Origin: Neorhizobium galegae
GTDB lineage: Bacteria; Pseudomonadota; Alphaproteobacteria; Rhizobiales; Rhizobiaceae
Length of the DNA: 64,000 nt
Direction: 5' to 3'
NCBI RefSeq assembly: GCF_017877055.1
Contig: NZ_JAGIPG010000001.1
Location: forward strand, 1,922,001 to 1,986,000
In this document: positions 8,669-17,370 of the stretch, piece by piece
How the letters are laid out: each line of letters opens with the position of its first letter
How positions within the stretch are numbered: position 1 is the first letter of the stretch
The notes under the pieces: generated by a model
What the model saw: only the letters and a program-made list of their open reading frames with translations
What the model was told of the DNA's origin: nothing
Database searches by the model: none
Translations under genes and position numbers: made by a program

Positions 8669-11071
8669 TTACCGGTTCGAAGCGACCGGTTTGACCAGCG
8701 GGGTGATGCGGCGCACGGTCACGCGGCGGTTTTCCTGTTCCGGACCGTCGGTGCGGACCTTGAGGTAACGTTCGCCGTAACCTTGGGTCGCCAGGTTTTC
8801 CGGTGGGATGCCGAATGCGTCCGTCAGCACCCGGGCAACGCTTTCGGCGCGCTCGTCGGAGAGGACGAGGTTGCTGTCGTCGGAGCCGACGGCATCCGTA
8901 TGACCCTCGATCAGGAAGGTTTCGGAAGGATCCCGCTTCAGAACCTTGCTGATCGCGTCGGCGACCTTCCGCAACGAGCTCGCCTGGTTCATCGGGATTT
9001 CGGCGCTGCCGGTGGCAAACGTGATCGTATCCAGGTCGATACGCGGCACCTTGTCCCGGATACGAGCGGAGTAGCGCACTTCATCCAGCGAATAGACCCG
9101 CTCGACCCGCTCGACCGGCGGCTGTTCCAGGAACTCGTAATAATCCCGGTCCGGCTCGGTCGAGGTGTCGATGATATAGTCGTCGAGCGGCACGCTGAGG
9201 CGCATCGGCGGCAGGTCGTCGCCCGGATCGCGCCAGACGTAGTCGCGGCCACGGCGGTTATCCATCAGATCCGGAGAATAATAGAGAACGTATTCCTCGC
9301 CGCCCCTGACGATTCGCGAACGCTGGATGATCTCGCCATAGCTGTTGCGGACGGTGACGATCCGCGTACCGTCGTCGCGCACGATGACTTCGCGCACCCG
9401 GCCGTCGCGGAGCTGTTCATATTGCGGCGCCCGATCGCGATCGTTGTAGAAACGACGGCTGTCGTCATGACGAACGACGGATTGGTTGTCGATCGAGATG
9501 ATCACGCGGCCGCCATCGCGGTCGCGGCCGCCGTTACGGTCACGGCTGCCGCCCAGGCCGGCTGCATCGCGGAAATCCCAGCCACGGGGCCGTTCGAACT
9601 GCGGACGCTGGTCGAGACGCTGGCCGCGCTCTTCGGACAGCTGACGAAACTCCTGCAGCTGCTCACGGGTGGCACGCGTGCTGCCCTGAGCCTCTGCATC
9701 GGATTTCGGCGGTGCAAGCTGCTGCTGGTCGGCCTGCAGCGGAGCTGGACGGCGCGGACGCTCTCCATCCCGCGGCGGGCGTGCGGAAGGCGCCTCCTTG
9801 GCGCTGTCGAGCACGGCGGCGCCGTTCTGAACGGGCAACACGACCTGTTCACCGCTCTTGGCCGCAGCGGGATCCTTCGCGAGCTCCTTGGCGCGTTCGA
9901 CCTGTTGGGGCGTAGTCGCCGTCTGGGGCGCGGTCGGCTGGGCGCCCGGCTGGGCTCCAGTCGCCTGCTGGCCTTGCGGCTGGCCCGGCAACGGCTGGCC
10001 CGAAGGCGCCACTGGCGGCTGACCTTCCGTGGTCTGCCGGCGAGGCGCTTCACCGGCGGGCTGCTGCCCCGGAGCGGCTTGGCCGTCAGCCGGCGGCTGG
10101 TTGCGCCTGTCCTGCGCAGTTCCGGTGCCGGGCGCCTGTGCCGGAACCTGGGCGGGAGCCTGACCCGTCGCGTTGCCGCGAGCCGGATTTTCAGGTGCTG
10201 TTCCCGGTGTCGCAGCACGATCGGTGGCGGGGGCCTGCGGCGGCTTCGGGGTTTCGGCCTGGTTGCGGCTCGGAGCGGCGTTGCGATCCTGGGCATTGCC
10301 GCTGGCCGGCTTTTCAGGTGTCGCTTCCGGCGTCGCGGCACGATTGGTGGCAGGCGGCTGGGGCTTGAGGGGTTCGGCCTGCTTCTCGGCCGGCGCGGCT
10401 TTCGGCTGCTGGGCGTCGCGGCGCACGGGCGCCTCAGGTGCTGCTTCCGGGGTTGCGGCGCGATTGGTTGCCGGCCGTTCCGGCTTGGGGGTTTCGGCCT
10501 GCTTTTCAGTCGGAGCTGCCTTCGGCTGCTGGGCTTCCCTTGCGGCCGGCTGCTCGGTCTGGGGTGTCGCCTGCTCGCGCTGGCGGCGCGGCTGAGCGTC
10601 GTTTCCGCCCTGACCTTGACCCTGGCCCTGGCCCGTCTCCTGCTGCTGGCGGCGCGGACGTTCCTGAGCGGGCGCCTCGGCTGCCGGACGCTCGGCCTGG
10701 GGAGCCTGGCGAGGTGCGGCTTCGCGCGGAGCAGCCTCGCGTGGGGCGGCTTCCGGCTCGGCCTTGCGCTGGCGCTGCGGCTGTTCCTGCTGTTGGGCCT
10801 GGGGCGGCGCCTGCGGCCGTTCGGCCTGCGGAGCCTGCTTTTGCTCCTCCTGCGGCGGCTTGCGACGCGGACGCCCCTCGCCTTCCTGCGCTTCCGGAGG
10901 GACAATGATCTGCTGCTGGACTTCGACGACGCCCGGCATCCCGGCGGCCTCAACGGCGGGTCCCATCTCCATAGCGGGTTTCAAGGGGGCAGCAGCGGCC
11001 GGCTGAAGCATCAGCGGCAGCGACACGAAAGGTGCTGCGACACTGGCGAACAGTCTGAATTTTTTCGACAT
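8669..11071 (-). CDS. OmpA-family envelope protein with long Pro/Ala/Gln-rich stalk
   Basis: 800 aa. The ATG at 11071 is chosen because GAGGAA lies 6 bases before it; the ATG at 11077 touches that ribosome site. A signal peptide ends near residue 28 (LMLQPAAAA). Residues about 55-420 are low-complexity Pro/Ala/Gln/Arg/Glu, including three tandem 40-41-residue repeats (coded at 10169-10531) and an EAAPR triplet. A folded middle part of basic and acidic stretches follows (about 500-650). The C-terminal OmpA domain (about 690-790) has the peptidoglycan-binding pattern FATGSAEIP...EGHTDAVGSDDSNLVLSDERAESVARVL. It probably anchors to peptidoglycan with the stalk spanning the periplasm. Many rhizobial genomes have similar proteins; the function is unproven. 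Confidence 0.85.
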   Translation of the reverse strand: MSKKFRLFASVAAPFVSLPLMLQPAAAAPLKPAMEMGPAVEAAGMPGVVEVQQQIIVPPEAQEGEGRPRRKPPQEEQKQAPQAERPQAPPQAQQQEQPQRQRKAEPEAAPREAAPREAAPRQAPQAERPAAEAPAQERPRRQQQETGQGQGQGQGGNDAQPRRQREQATPQTEQPAAREAQQPKAAPTEKQAETPKPERPATNRAATPEAAPEAPVRRDAQQPKAAPAEKQAEPLKPQPPATNRAATPEATPEKPASGNAQDRNAAPSRNQAETPKPPQAPATDRAATPGTAPENPARGNATGQAPAQVPAQAPGTGTAQDRRNQPPADGQAAPGQQPAGEAPRRQTTEGQPPVAPSGQPLPGQPQGQQATGAQPGAQPTAPQTATTPQQVERAKELAKDPAAAKSGEQVVLPVQNGAAVLDSAKEAPSARPPRDGERPRRPAPLQADQQQLAPPKSDAEAQGSTRATREQLQEFRQLSEERGQRLDQRPQFERPRGWDFRDAAGLGGSRDRNGGRDRDGGRVIISIDNQSVVRHDDSRRFYNDRDRAPQYEQLRDGRVREVIVRDDGTRIVTVRNSYGEIIQRSRIVRGGEEYVLYYSPDLMDNRRGRDYVWRDPGDDLPPMRLSVPLDDYIIDTSTEPDRDYYEFLEQPPVERVERVYSLDEVRYSARIRDKVPRIDLDTITFATGSAEIPMNQASSLRKVADAISKVLKRDPSETFLIEGHTDAVGSDDSNLVLSDERAESVARVLTDAFGIPPENLATQGYGERYLKVRTDGPEQENRRVTVRRITPLVKPVASNR
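10169..10531 (-). repeat. Three tandem 120-bp coding repeats in the OmpA-family gene
   Basis: Three consecutive units of 40, 40 and 41 codons share the frame QQPKAAPxEKQAExxKPxxPATNRAATPEA, with the third unit most diverged (QDRNAAPSRN at its start). The near-identical length and order show unequal duplication rather than simple composition bias. Copy number could vary between strains. Confidence 0.85.
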
Positions 11072-11379
11072 GGACATTTCCTCTTCTAGGGTGTCATCCC
11101 TTTCATGCGCGTCCTTTATTGCCGTTTTTCGGCGGGCTTGCGCGGCGGCTCAACTGAATTGCACCAAAATGGTTCCGTTGCAGCCTGTTGCGGACGGCCT
11201 GAACCTCGCATGAATGTGTTGTTCATCGACCGAGGGCAACCAGACGTGCACGTAAAATGCCGTTGCAATTTTTCCCGAGCAGGTATCTAAAAATCCACTC
11301 GGAGCGCGCCTCTACGCGTGCCCGTCTCCCTGCGGCCGAAAAAGACCAACACCGCAGGTTGCCAACAGAGAGGATCAAC
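11072..11379. other. 308-base divergent intergenic region
   Basis: This gap separates the minus-strand OmpA-family gene from the plus-strand amino acid importer, so it should hold two promoters. I see no clear -35/-10 pair or operator. A 7-bp inverted repeat, CCTGCGG (11329-11335) with CCGCAGG (11352-11358), lies in the probable leader of the binding-protein gene shortly before its ribosome site AGAGAGGA. No small gene is supported. Confidence 0.5.
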
Positions 11380-12159
11380 ATGAACATTTCCACCCGATTC
11401 CTTGCTGCCGCCTCGATCGCCGCCCTGTCGCTTTTCGCCGGTTCGGCGATGGCCCAGGAGAAACTCGTGATCGGCACCGAAGGCGCCTACCCGCCCTTCA
11501 ACAACCTGGAGGCCAACGGTCAGCTCACCGGTTTCGACATCGAGATCGCCAAGGCGCTATGCGACGAGATGAAGGTCACCTGCACCTTCGTCACCAATGA
11601 CTGGGACGGTATCATCCCGGCGCTGCAGTCGAAGAAATTCGATGCGATCGTCGCTTCCATGTCGATCACCCCCGAGCGGAAGGAGCAGGTCACCTTCTCC
11701 AAGAAATACTACAACACTCCGCCGGCCATCGCCGTCCCGAAGGACTCGCCGATCAAGGAAGCGACCGCCGCCGGCCTCAAGGGCAAGACGATCGGCGCGC
11801 AGGGCTCCACCACCCATTCGAACTATGCCGAAAAGCACATGCCCAACTCGGAACTGAAGCTGTATCCCACGGCTGACGAATACAAGCTCGACATCACCAA
11901 TGGCCGTATCGACGCCGTCATCGACGATATCGTCGTGCTGTCGCAGTGGATCAAGTCGGATGCCGGCAAGTGCTGCAAGATCCTGGCGCCGCTGCCGATC
12001 GACATCGAGATCAACGGCGAAGGTGCGGGCATTGCGGTCCGCAAGGGCGAAACCGCGCTCGCCGACAAGTTCTCGGCCGCGATCCTCGCGATCCGCGCCA
12101 ACGGCAAATACAAGGCCATCAACGACAAGTATTTCGATTTCGACGCCTACGGCCAGTAA
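11380..12159 (+). CDS. Periplasmic binding protein of a polar/basic amino acid ABC importer
   Basis: 259 aa. The start is set by AGAGAGGA 6 bases upstream. A signal peptide is cleaved after SAMA (about residue 22). The mature part is a type II SBP_bac_3 fold: KLVIGTEGAYPPFNNLEANGQLTGFDIEIAKALC, WDGIIPALQSKKFDAIVASMSITPERK, then the arginine/carboxylate-binding region ending in the terminal KYKAINDKYFDFD. This matches the HisJ/LAO/octopine-nopaline binding-protein group, so lysine, arginine, ornithine, histidine or an opine are candidate ligands. Two permease genes follow after a terminator-like hairpin; no ATPase gene is adjacent. Confidence 0.9.
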   Translation: MNISTRFLAAASIAALSLFAGSAMAQEKLVIGTEGAYPPFNNLEANGQLTGFDIEIAKALCDEMKVTCTFVTNDWDGIIPALQSKKFDAIVASMSITPERKEQVTFSKKYYNTPPAIAVPKDSPIKEATAAGLKGKTIGAQGSTTHSNYAEKHMPNSELKLYPTADEYKLDITNGRIDAVIDDIVVLSQWIKSDAGKCCKILAPLPIDIEINGEGAGIAVRKGETALADKFSAAILAIRANGKYKAINDKYFDFDAYGQ

Positions 12160-12184
12160 TCGACCGGAGAACACGGTCAACGCC

Positions 12185-12220
12185 CGGCGGGAGGCTTGCC
12201 CTTCCGCCGTTTTTCTTTTT
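12185..12220 (+). terminator. Terminator/attenuator between binding protein and permease genes
   Basis: CGGCGG (12185-12190) pairs with CCGCCG (12204-12209) and is followed by TTTTTCTTTTT. It should stop most transcripts after the binding-protein gene and let only some continue into the permeases. This is a usual way to make the binding protein in excess. Confidence 0.75.
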
Positions 12221-12279
12221 AATGGCGTCAATACAAGACAAAAGCGGCACACAAAAAGGCCGCAGGGGAAAACGACCTT

Positions 12280-13062
12280 ATGAGCGGATTCTTTTCCGCC
12301 CTCTTTTCGGCACTGGATCCGCTTTGCGGGCCTGTCGGGCTTTTTTCACTCCTGGGCTCCAATAGCCTGGTCGCCTGCGGCGAAGCCGGCTGGGGCGACG
12401 AGATCGCCTTCGGCGTCAAGGTGACAATCACGCTTGCGCTTGCCACCCTTCCCGTCGGCCTGATCATCGGCTTCCTGATCGCGCTGGCCGCTCAGTCGGA
12501 AGAAAAGCTGCTCCGGCTCGCGGCCGGCATCTACACGACGATCTTCCGCGGCCTGCCGGAACTGCTGACCCTGTTCATCGTCTATTACGGCCTGCAGATC
12601 CTCATCCAGGCTGTGCTCGCCTCCCTCGGGTACGAAGGGCGTGTCGAGATCAACGCCTTTTTCGCCGGCATGGCGGCGCTCGCCGTCGTCTTCTCGTCCT
12701 ACTCATCCGAGGTCCTGCTGTCCGCCTTCAGGGCGATCCCGCGTGGGCAGTACGAGGCAGGCGATGCGCTCGGTCTCCATCGCTCGCGCACCATGCTTCT
12801 CGTCATCCTGCCGCAGCTCATCCGCATCGCGCTGCCCGGCCTTACCAATCTCTGGCTGAACCTGCTCAAGGACACGGCCTATGTCTCGGTCATCGGCCTT
12901 GCCGACATCCTGCGCCAGACCGGCATTGCCGCGCGCGTCAGCAAGGAAGCCTTCTTCTTCTACGGCATCGCCTGCATGCTCTATCTGATCCTTGCGATGA
13001 TCTCGTCCTTTGGCTTCGGCTTTATCGAGCGTTGGGCGAAACGCTCGGAGGGCCACCGATGA
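12280..13062 (+). CDS. Amino acid ABC transporter permease (OccQ/HisQ type)
   Basis: 260 aa inner-membrane permease of the HEQRo family with about five to six membrane helices. The cytoplasmic EAA loop reads YEAGDALGLHRSRTMLLVILPQLIRIALPGL (about residues 158-188), the contact site for the ATPase. The N-terminus has an unusual 40-residue leader with three Cys/Leu-rich turns before the first conserved helix. The stop overlaps the next permease by four bases, so the pair should form a heterodimer made in equal amounts. Confidence 0.9.
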   Translation: MSGFFSALFSALDPLCGPVGLFSLLGSNSLVACGEAGWGDEIAFGVKVTITLALATLPVGLIIGFLIALAAQSEEKLLRLAAGIYTTIFRGLPELLTLFIVYYGLQILIQAVLASLGYEGRVEINAFFAGMAALAVVFSSYSSEVLLSAFRAIPRGQYEAGDALGLHRSRTMLLVILPQLIRIALPGLTNLWLNLLKDTAYVSVIGLADILRQTGIAARVSKEAFFFYGIACMLYLILAMISSFGFGFIERWAKRSEGHR

Positions 13063-13889
13063 GTTACGTCAGGGAACTGATCCCGCCGCGCGCGCCCCCG
13101 GCCCTGGCCGTCAAATCACTGGCGCCGGCGCGTATTGCCGGCATCGGTGTCCTCCTGCTTTGGGCAGCCCTTGCGATCTCGCTCGTTTTCATGGTGATCA
13201 ACGGCTGGGATCAGGACAAATTCCAGCGTTATGGCCCGCGCTATCTCCACGGCCTGTGGACCACCATCTCGCTGGTCGGCCTTGCCGTCATCCTCGGCGC
13301 CATTCTGTCGGCACCGGTCGCCTATGCCCGCATGGCGAGGAACAGGGTGCTGAACGGCATCGCCTATGCCTATGTCTACGTGTTTCGCAGCACGCCGCTG
13401 CTCGCCCAGCTCTTCCTCATCTATTACGGGCTCGGCAGTTTCCGGCCGGAGCTCGAAGCGGTCGGCCTCTGGTGGTTTTTCCGCGAGGCCTGGTATTGCG
13501 GGCTTTTCTCGCTGACGCTCAACACAGCCGCCTATCAGGCGGAAATCCTGCGCGGCGCGATCGAAAGCGTGCCGCGCGGCCAGCACGAAGGTGCGGCCGC
13601 CCTTGGTCTGTCGAAACGCATCGCCTTCCGCAAGGTCGTCCTGCCCCAGGCGCTGATCGTCGCGCTGCGCCCCTATGGCAACGAAATCGTGCTGATGATC
13701 AAGGGATCGGCGGTCGTTGCGATCGTCACCGTCTACGACCTGATGGGCGAAACACGCTATGCCTTCTCGCGTACGTTCGATTACCAGACCTATCTCTGGG
13801 CGGCGATTTTCTACCTCGCCATCGTCGAAGCGCTGCGGCACCTCTGGGCCTTCATCGAGGCCCGTCTGACACGCCATCTGAAGCGTTAG
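13059..13889 (+). CDS. Amino acid ABC transporter permease (OccM/HisM type)
   Basis: 276 aa. The ATG at 13059 overlaps the stop of the first permease (ATGA). The EAA loop is QHEGAAALGLSKRIAFRKVVLPQALIVALRPYGNE, and YVFRSTPLLAQLFLIYYGL is the family's conserved segment before it. Together with the preceding protein it forms the membrane channel of a polar amino acid importer. An ATP-binding subunit would be expected next, but transcription ends in a hairpin and an unrelated usg gene follows. The ATPase must come from elsewhere in the genome. Confidence 0.9.
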   Translation: MSYVRELIPPRAPPALAVKSLAPARIAGIGVLLLWAALAISLVFMVINGWDQDKFQRYGPRYLHGLWTTISLVGLAVILGAILSAPVAYARMARNRVLNGIAYAYVYVFRSTPLLAQLFLIYYGLGSFRPELEAVGLWWFFREAWYCGLFSLTLNTAAYQAEILRGAIESVPRGQHEGAAALGLSKRIAFRKVVLPQALIVALRPYGNEIVLMIKGSAVVAIVTVYDLMGETRYAFSRTFDYQTYLWAAIFYLAIVEALRHLWAFIEARLTRHLKR

Positions 13890-13917
13890 CAGCACTCACG
13901 GTGAAGCGCTGCTAACG
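13884..13917 (+). terminator. Hairpin overlapping the stop of the last permease gene
   Basis: CGTTAGCAGC (13884-13893) is perfectly repeated in reverse as GCTGCTAACG (13908-13917) with a 14-base loop. The left arm includes the stop codon. There is no long T-run after it (TACTGTAAATT), so it is either a weak terminator or an RNA-stabilising 3' stem. Confidence 0.55.
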
Positions 13918-14039
13918 TACTGTAAATTATCATGAATATGCCCTTAAGGTGCAATTGTAAAGCTTCGGTTAACCGTGGCATGCTCCCCTATCGGGTGACG
14001 CAACGACGTCAACTCGAAACAACAAACGGGAACTGCTGC

Positions 14040-14303
14040 ATGTCTGAAATGGAAATGATGCTGAAAGGCTATGGTCTCACGACCGCCCAGATCTTCTATC
14101 GCCTGCCGGACCATCCCGCGCTGCTGCAAAGCTACGTCTGGCAGAACTACGACCTCGCCCCGGATTTCCCGGAGATGAACGGTTTTCTGAAATTCTGGCA
14201 GGAGAAGCTCGACGGTCCGCTGCATTCGGTCCGCTATGTCCACCGCAAGCTGATTTCGGCCAGCGAATGGCGGGCGGTAAAGGGCGAGATCATCCTGCAC
14301 TAG
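14040..14303 (+). CDS. usg: Usg-family protein
   Basis: 87 aa with the family text MLKGYGLTTAQIFYRLPDHPALLQSYVWQNYDLAPDFPEM, FLKFWQ and GPLHSVRYVHRKL. The name comes from the upstream gene of trpF in Caulobacter; no enzymatic activity is established. The family is short, soluble and restricted mainly to alphaproteobacteria. Here no trp genes are near, so the historic linkage is lost. The start MSEMEMML is chosen over an in-frame ATG 36 codons upstream because the extra residues are unlike the family. Confidence 0.9.
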   Translation: MSEMEMMLKGYGLTTAQIFYRLPDHPALLQSYVWQNYDLAPDFPEMNGFLKFWQEKLDGPLHSVRYVHRKLISASEWRAVKGEIILH

Positions 14304-14322
14304 AGAACAGCGGCCTCGCGTT

Positions 14323-15045
14323 TCAGACGTGCACTTCGCCATGGGCGAATTCGCCGTCGTCCGGCTCGCGATGCAGGGCTGAGAAAATCACGGCGGCATA
14401 AAGGACCGCGACGAGCGCAATCACGCTCCATCCCGGCAGCGGACCGAGCGCGGCGTTGTTGACCGCCTCCGGCCATGAAAAGACGACATCCGCCTGGCTA
14501 TCGTTGGGCAGGAGTTTGGGTGTCGAGATCTTCAGAAGCCACGCCATCAGCAGGATGGCATACATCCAGACGTAATTGCGCCTCACCCGGCGAAACAACG
14601 CTTCGCGGTAGCTGATCAGGAAACAGGGGTTGCGCAGGCTCGTGGCGATCGCCTGCGCCCAGTCGGGCTTGAGGTCCGCCTGCGGATAAAGCGCCTGCGC
14701 GAAATAATGGCGTTCCAGCTTGCGAACCCTTGCACGATAGACGTCGAAGAAGCGGTAGCGCCGTGCTTCGATCAGGAGAAGCAGCGAGATCAGCAGCATC
14801 GCAAACAGAACCACGCCGTGATGCGACGTCGGAGTCGACAGCGAGACCGAGAGCAGCGCAGCCACCACCGTGATCGCCCAGTTCGTGGTGCGGTCGATGC
14901 GGTCGCGCCAGCTGGTCATCCGCCCGAGTTCGCCGCGGTAATAGTGGATGATAACATTGGCCTTTTCGGCGGAGGTCATCGGCAGCGACGGCGCCCGCCG
15001 CTCGACATTCTGCTCCAGCACGCTCTTGCCCTCATCGGCAGGCAT
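14323..15045 (-). CDS. DUF2270-type integral membrane protein
   Basis: 240 aa. A soluble N-terminus with YYRGELGRMTSWRDRIDRTTNWAI leads into two membrane helices (about 54-90), a basic cytoplasmic part with EARRYRFFDVYRARVRKLE, NYVWMYAILLMAWLLK (a third helix) and a last helix at about 210-225. This is the DUF2270 pattern. No function is known. It converges with usg, 19 bases away. Confidence 0.8.
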   Translation of the reverse strand: MPADEGKSVLEQNVERRAPSLPMTSAEKANVIIHYYRGELGRMTSWRDRIDRTTNWAITVVAALLSVSLSTPTSHHGVVLFAMLLISLLLLIEARRYRFFDVYRARVRKLERHYFAQALYPQADLKPDWAQAIATSLRNPCFLISYREALFRRVRRNYVWMYAILLMAWLLKISTPKLLPNDSQADVVFSWPEAVNNAALGPLPGWSVIALVAVLYAAVIFSALHREPDDGEFAHGEVHV

Positions 15046-15181
15046 GACCTTCTCCCGGAGGTGGTTCTCAAAAAGCCGTTCTGCTTTGACCTTTCAACGA
15101 ATGAGCACCCGCCCCGTTCCCCCGGATGGACAAATGCCGGCCGCAGGCTTAAAGCCGCTTGCGAAAAGAAGGACGCTGGCC

Positions 15182-16003
15182 ATGAAGAAGATCGACGAGG
15201 AAGCCCTGGCAGAGGCCTATAACCGCGCGCTGGCGCTGGAAAAGGCGGGCGATATCGACGCCGCCGTCAAGGCCTACGAGCAGGTGCTCGAACTCGATCC
15301 CGAGGACCACGGCGGTGCTGCCGTGCGCATCGCGGCCATGGGCCGCGGCGAGACGCCCCCCAAGGCGCCGGACGCCTATGTGGAAACCCTGTTCGACCAG
15401 CACGCCGAAAGCTTCGAGGACATTCTCGTCGAGCAGTTGGGTTACGCCGTGCCGGTGATCGTGCGCCAGCGCCTGCAGGAGCTGAAGCTCGGACCGTTCA
15501 AGCGCATGCTCGATCTCGGCTGCGGCACGGGGCTCACCGGCGGCACGCTGCGCGACATGGTCGATGACATTACCGGCATCGACATTTCCGAAAACATGGT
15601 TGAAATCGCGCACGAAAAGGATCTCTACGAGACGCTTTACGTCGCGGAAGTCGAGGATTTCCTCGAAGACAATGACGACGAGCCCTTTGACCTGGTGACC
15701 GCCACCGACGTGCTGCCCTATCTCGGCGCGCTGGAACCGCTGTTCTTTGGCGCGGCGGAAAACATGGCTCCCGGCGGCCTGTTCGTCTTCTCCTCGGAGA
15801 CCCTGCCCGACGAGAGCTTTGCCGGCCGGCCCTACATCGTCGGCCCGCACCAGCGTTTCGCCCACTCGGAGACCTATGTCCGCGAACGCCTCGCCGCCAC
15901 CGGCTTCGAGCTCCTCGAAATCTCCGATATCAACGTGCGGATGCAGGACGGCAATCCGACCCCGGGCCACCTGGTGATTGCGCGGTTGATCGTAAAATCC
16001 TGA
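15182..16003 (+). CDS. TPR-containing class I SAM-dependent methyltransferase
   Basis: 273 aa. A tetratricopeptide unit (about residues 5-40, AYNRALALEKAGDIDAAVKAYEQVLELDPE) is followed by a Rossmann methyltransferase with motif I MLDLGCGTGLTGGTL near residue 115 and the acidic end of strand 2, ITGIDIS. The class is widespread in rhizobia; targets are unknown, and small-molecule or quinone-like substrates are possible. An upstream in-frame start exists but runs over the divergent DUF2270 gene; the ATG at 15182 matches the family N-terminus. Confidence 0.85.
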   Translation: MKKIDEEALAEAYNRALALEKAGDIDAAVKAYEQVLELDPEDHGGAAVRIAAMGRGETPPKAPDAYVETLFDQHAESFEDILVEQLGYAVPVIVRQRLQELKLGPFKRMLDLGCGTGLTGGTLRDMVDDITGIDISENMVEIAHEKDLYETLYVAEVEDFLEDNDDEPFDLVTATDVLPYLGALEPLFFGAAENMAPGGLFVFSSETLPDESFAGRPYIVGPHQRFAHSETYVRERLAATGFELLEISDINVRMQDGNPTPGHLVIARLIVKS

Positions 16004-16214
16004 TAATCACGGGCTGAACCGCGGCCCATGATGCTCTCGATTGGTGGGCGTCGACGCAAAGGGAGCAACTGACGGCTTCCGGCGTGCGGATATCCGCGCC
16101 GGTCCTGACCTACCCTATGTCCGGGTCGACACCGTCGGCCCGGCAAACCCTCTGCCCGCGACATCATAAGCTCAGCAACCCATCTTCTCATCGTCCCTCT
16201 TCATCGATAGTTTG

Positions 16215-16231
16215 CCCTCCTGAACGGAGGG
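16215..16231 (+). promoter_or_regulatory. Hairpin sequestering the ribosome binding site of the dinB-family gene
   Basis: CCCTCC (16215-16220) pairs perfectly with GGAGGG (16226-16231), the Shine-Dalgarno sequence lying 6 bases before the ATG at 16238. The loop TGAAC has 5 bases. Translation would be low until the short stem opens, for example by heat, binding protein or an sRNA. Confidence 0.55.
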
Positions 16232-16237
16232 ATTCTG

Positions 16238-16792
16238 ATGACGCCGCAGCGCTATCTTCTTGCCCAGGCCTATAACAACGCCTGGGCCAACCATCGGCTG
16301 CTGAACGCCTGCGGGAAGCTCTCGCGCGAAGAGCTGGATGCGCCGCGGATCAGCTTCTTCCCATCGATCATCCATACCCTCAACCATATCCTCACCGTCG
16401 ATTGGCTCTATATCAGCGCGCTCGAAGGCGATTGCCTCGGCCCCGCCGCCTTCGATCCGGAGATTCCCTGTCCGCTCTTCGCCGATCTCGATCGCGAACA
16501 GCGTGCTGCCGATCGCCGCCTCATCGATCACTGTCGAAGCCTGGATGAGAAAACGATCGCCGAGGACATCCGCATTCCCAGGGCCACCTTCGTGCAGGTA
16601 GAACCTGCCGATCGACTGCTGATGCACCTCTTCCAGCACCAGATCCATCATCGCGGCCAGGTTCACGCCATGCTTTCGGGAACCACCGTTGCGCCGCCGC
16701 AGCTCGACGAGTTCTTCTGCACGGGCGAAGACCAATTGAGAAAACAAGATTTTGCCGAACTGGGCTTCACCGAAGCCATGATCTGGAGTTGA
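16238..16792 (+). CDS. DinB-family (DfsB-like) putative metal-dependent hydrolase
   Basis: 184 aa four-helix-bundle protein. The three metal ligands typical of DinB/YfiT folds are visible as HTLNHIL (about residue 46-52) and HQIHHRGQVHAML (about 133-145). Members include thiol-dependent transferases and many proteins of unknown activity; the name stems from DNA-damage induction in Bacillus, which says nothing about induction here. It is followed by a membrane protein gene only 2 bases later, so the two are probably one operon. Confidence 0.88.
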   Translation: MTPQRYLLAQAYNNAWANHRLLNACGKLSREELDAPRISFFPSIIHTLNHILTVDWLYISALEGDCLGPAAFDPEIPCPLFADLDREQRAADRRLIDHCRSLDEKTIAEDIRIPRATFVQVEPADRLLMHLFQHQIHHRGQVHAMLSGTTVAPPQLDEFFCTGEDQLRKQDFAELGFTEAMIWS

Positions 16793-16794
16793 CC

Positions 16795-17205
16795 ATGCTG
16801 TATTTCATCATCAAGGCCCTGCACATTCTTTCGGACTTCCTGCTGATCGGCGGCATGCTGATCAACGCCTTCGTCATCGGCATGGTGCCGCCGACCATCC
16901 GCACCGGCGTGATCTCGGCGCTCAGGAAATACGACCGCACCGTCACCACCGCAGCGCTCGGCGGCGCGTGGCTTTTCGGCCTTTGGCTCGCCTTCGGCTA
17001 CGGCTTCTATACGTCCGGCTGGTTCGGCTTCAAGTTCCTGATCGTGCTGATGCTCTCGGCGCTGCACGGGATGCAGGGCGCCTGGATGCGCCGCATGGAA
17101 GCCGATCCGCATCTCGACCCGCCGGCCTTCGTGCGCGCCGGCCTGCAGATCGTGCTCGGCTCGATCGTTGTCATCGTCGCGCTCGCGGTCATCAAGCCAT
17201 TCTGA
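16795..17205 (+). CDS. CopD/HemJ-like four-helix membrane protein (predicted DUF2269-type)
   Basis: 136 aa with four membrane helices. It starts MLYFIIKALHILSDFLLIGG, in which a helix-1 histidine follows the KALH pattern seen in HemJ and CopD proteins; helix 3 carries FGFKFLIVLMLSALHGMQ with a second histidine. Such paired histidines can bind haem. A role in haem synthesis or copper handling is only a suggestion from fold. The start is the ATG at 16795, two bases after the dinB-family stop. Confidence 0.65.
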   Translation: MLYFIIKALHILSDFLLIGGMLINAFVIGMVPPTIRTGVISALRKYDRTVTTAALGGAWLFGLWLAFGYGFYTSGWFGFKFLIVLMLSALHGMQGAWMRRMEADPHLDPPAFVRAGLQIVLGSIVVIVALAVIKPF

Positions 17206-17370
17206 GCTGCGGCAGCAAGCCGATGCCAGTTTCCCCGCTACGCATTGGCCGCCGCAAACGAATAAGCGACCGGCGCCGGAAACCGAAATCTGCGCTTTTC
17301 GCCGAACTGCGCTTTTCCGAAGGTCCGCTTTGCTCTAATCCTCTGCCCAACAAAATTGTGGAGGTTCAGC

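Noticed and set aside
8783..11089. 768-codon open frame on the plus strand across the OmpA-family gene
   Set aside because: It is the complement of a GC-rich Pro/Ala/Gln coding region; the minus-strand protein has a signal peptide and an OmpA domain, while this frame has no recognisable domain.
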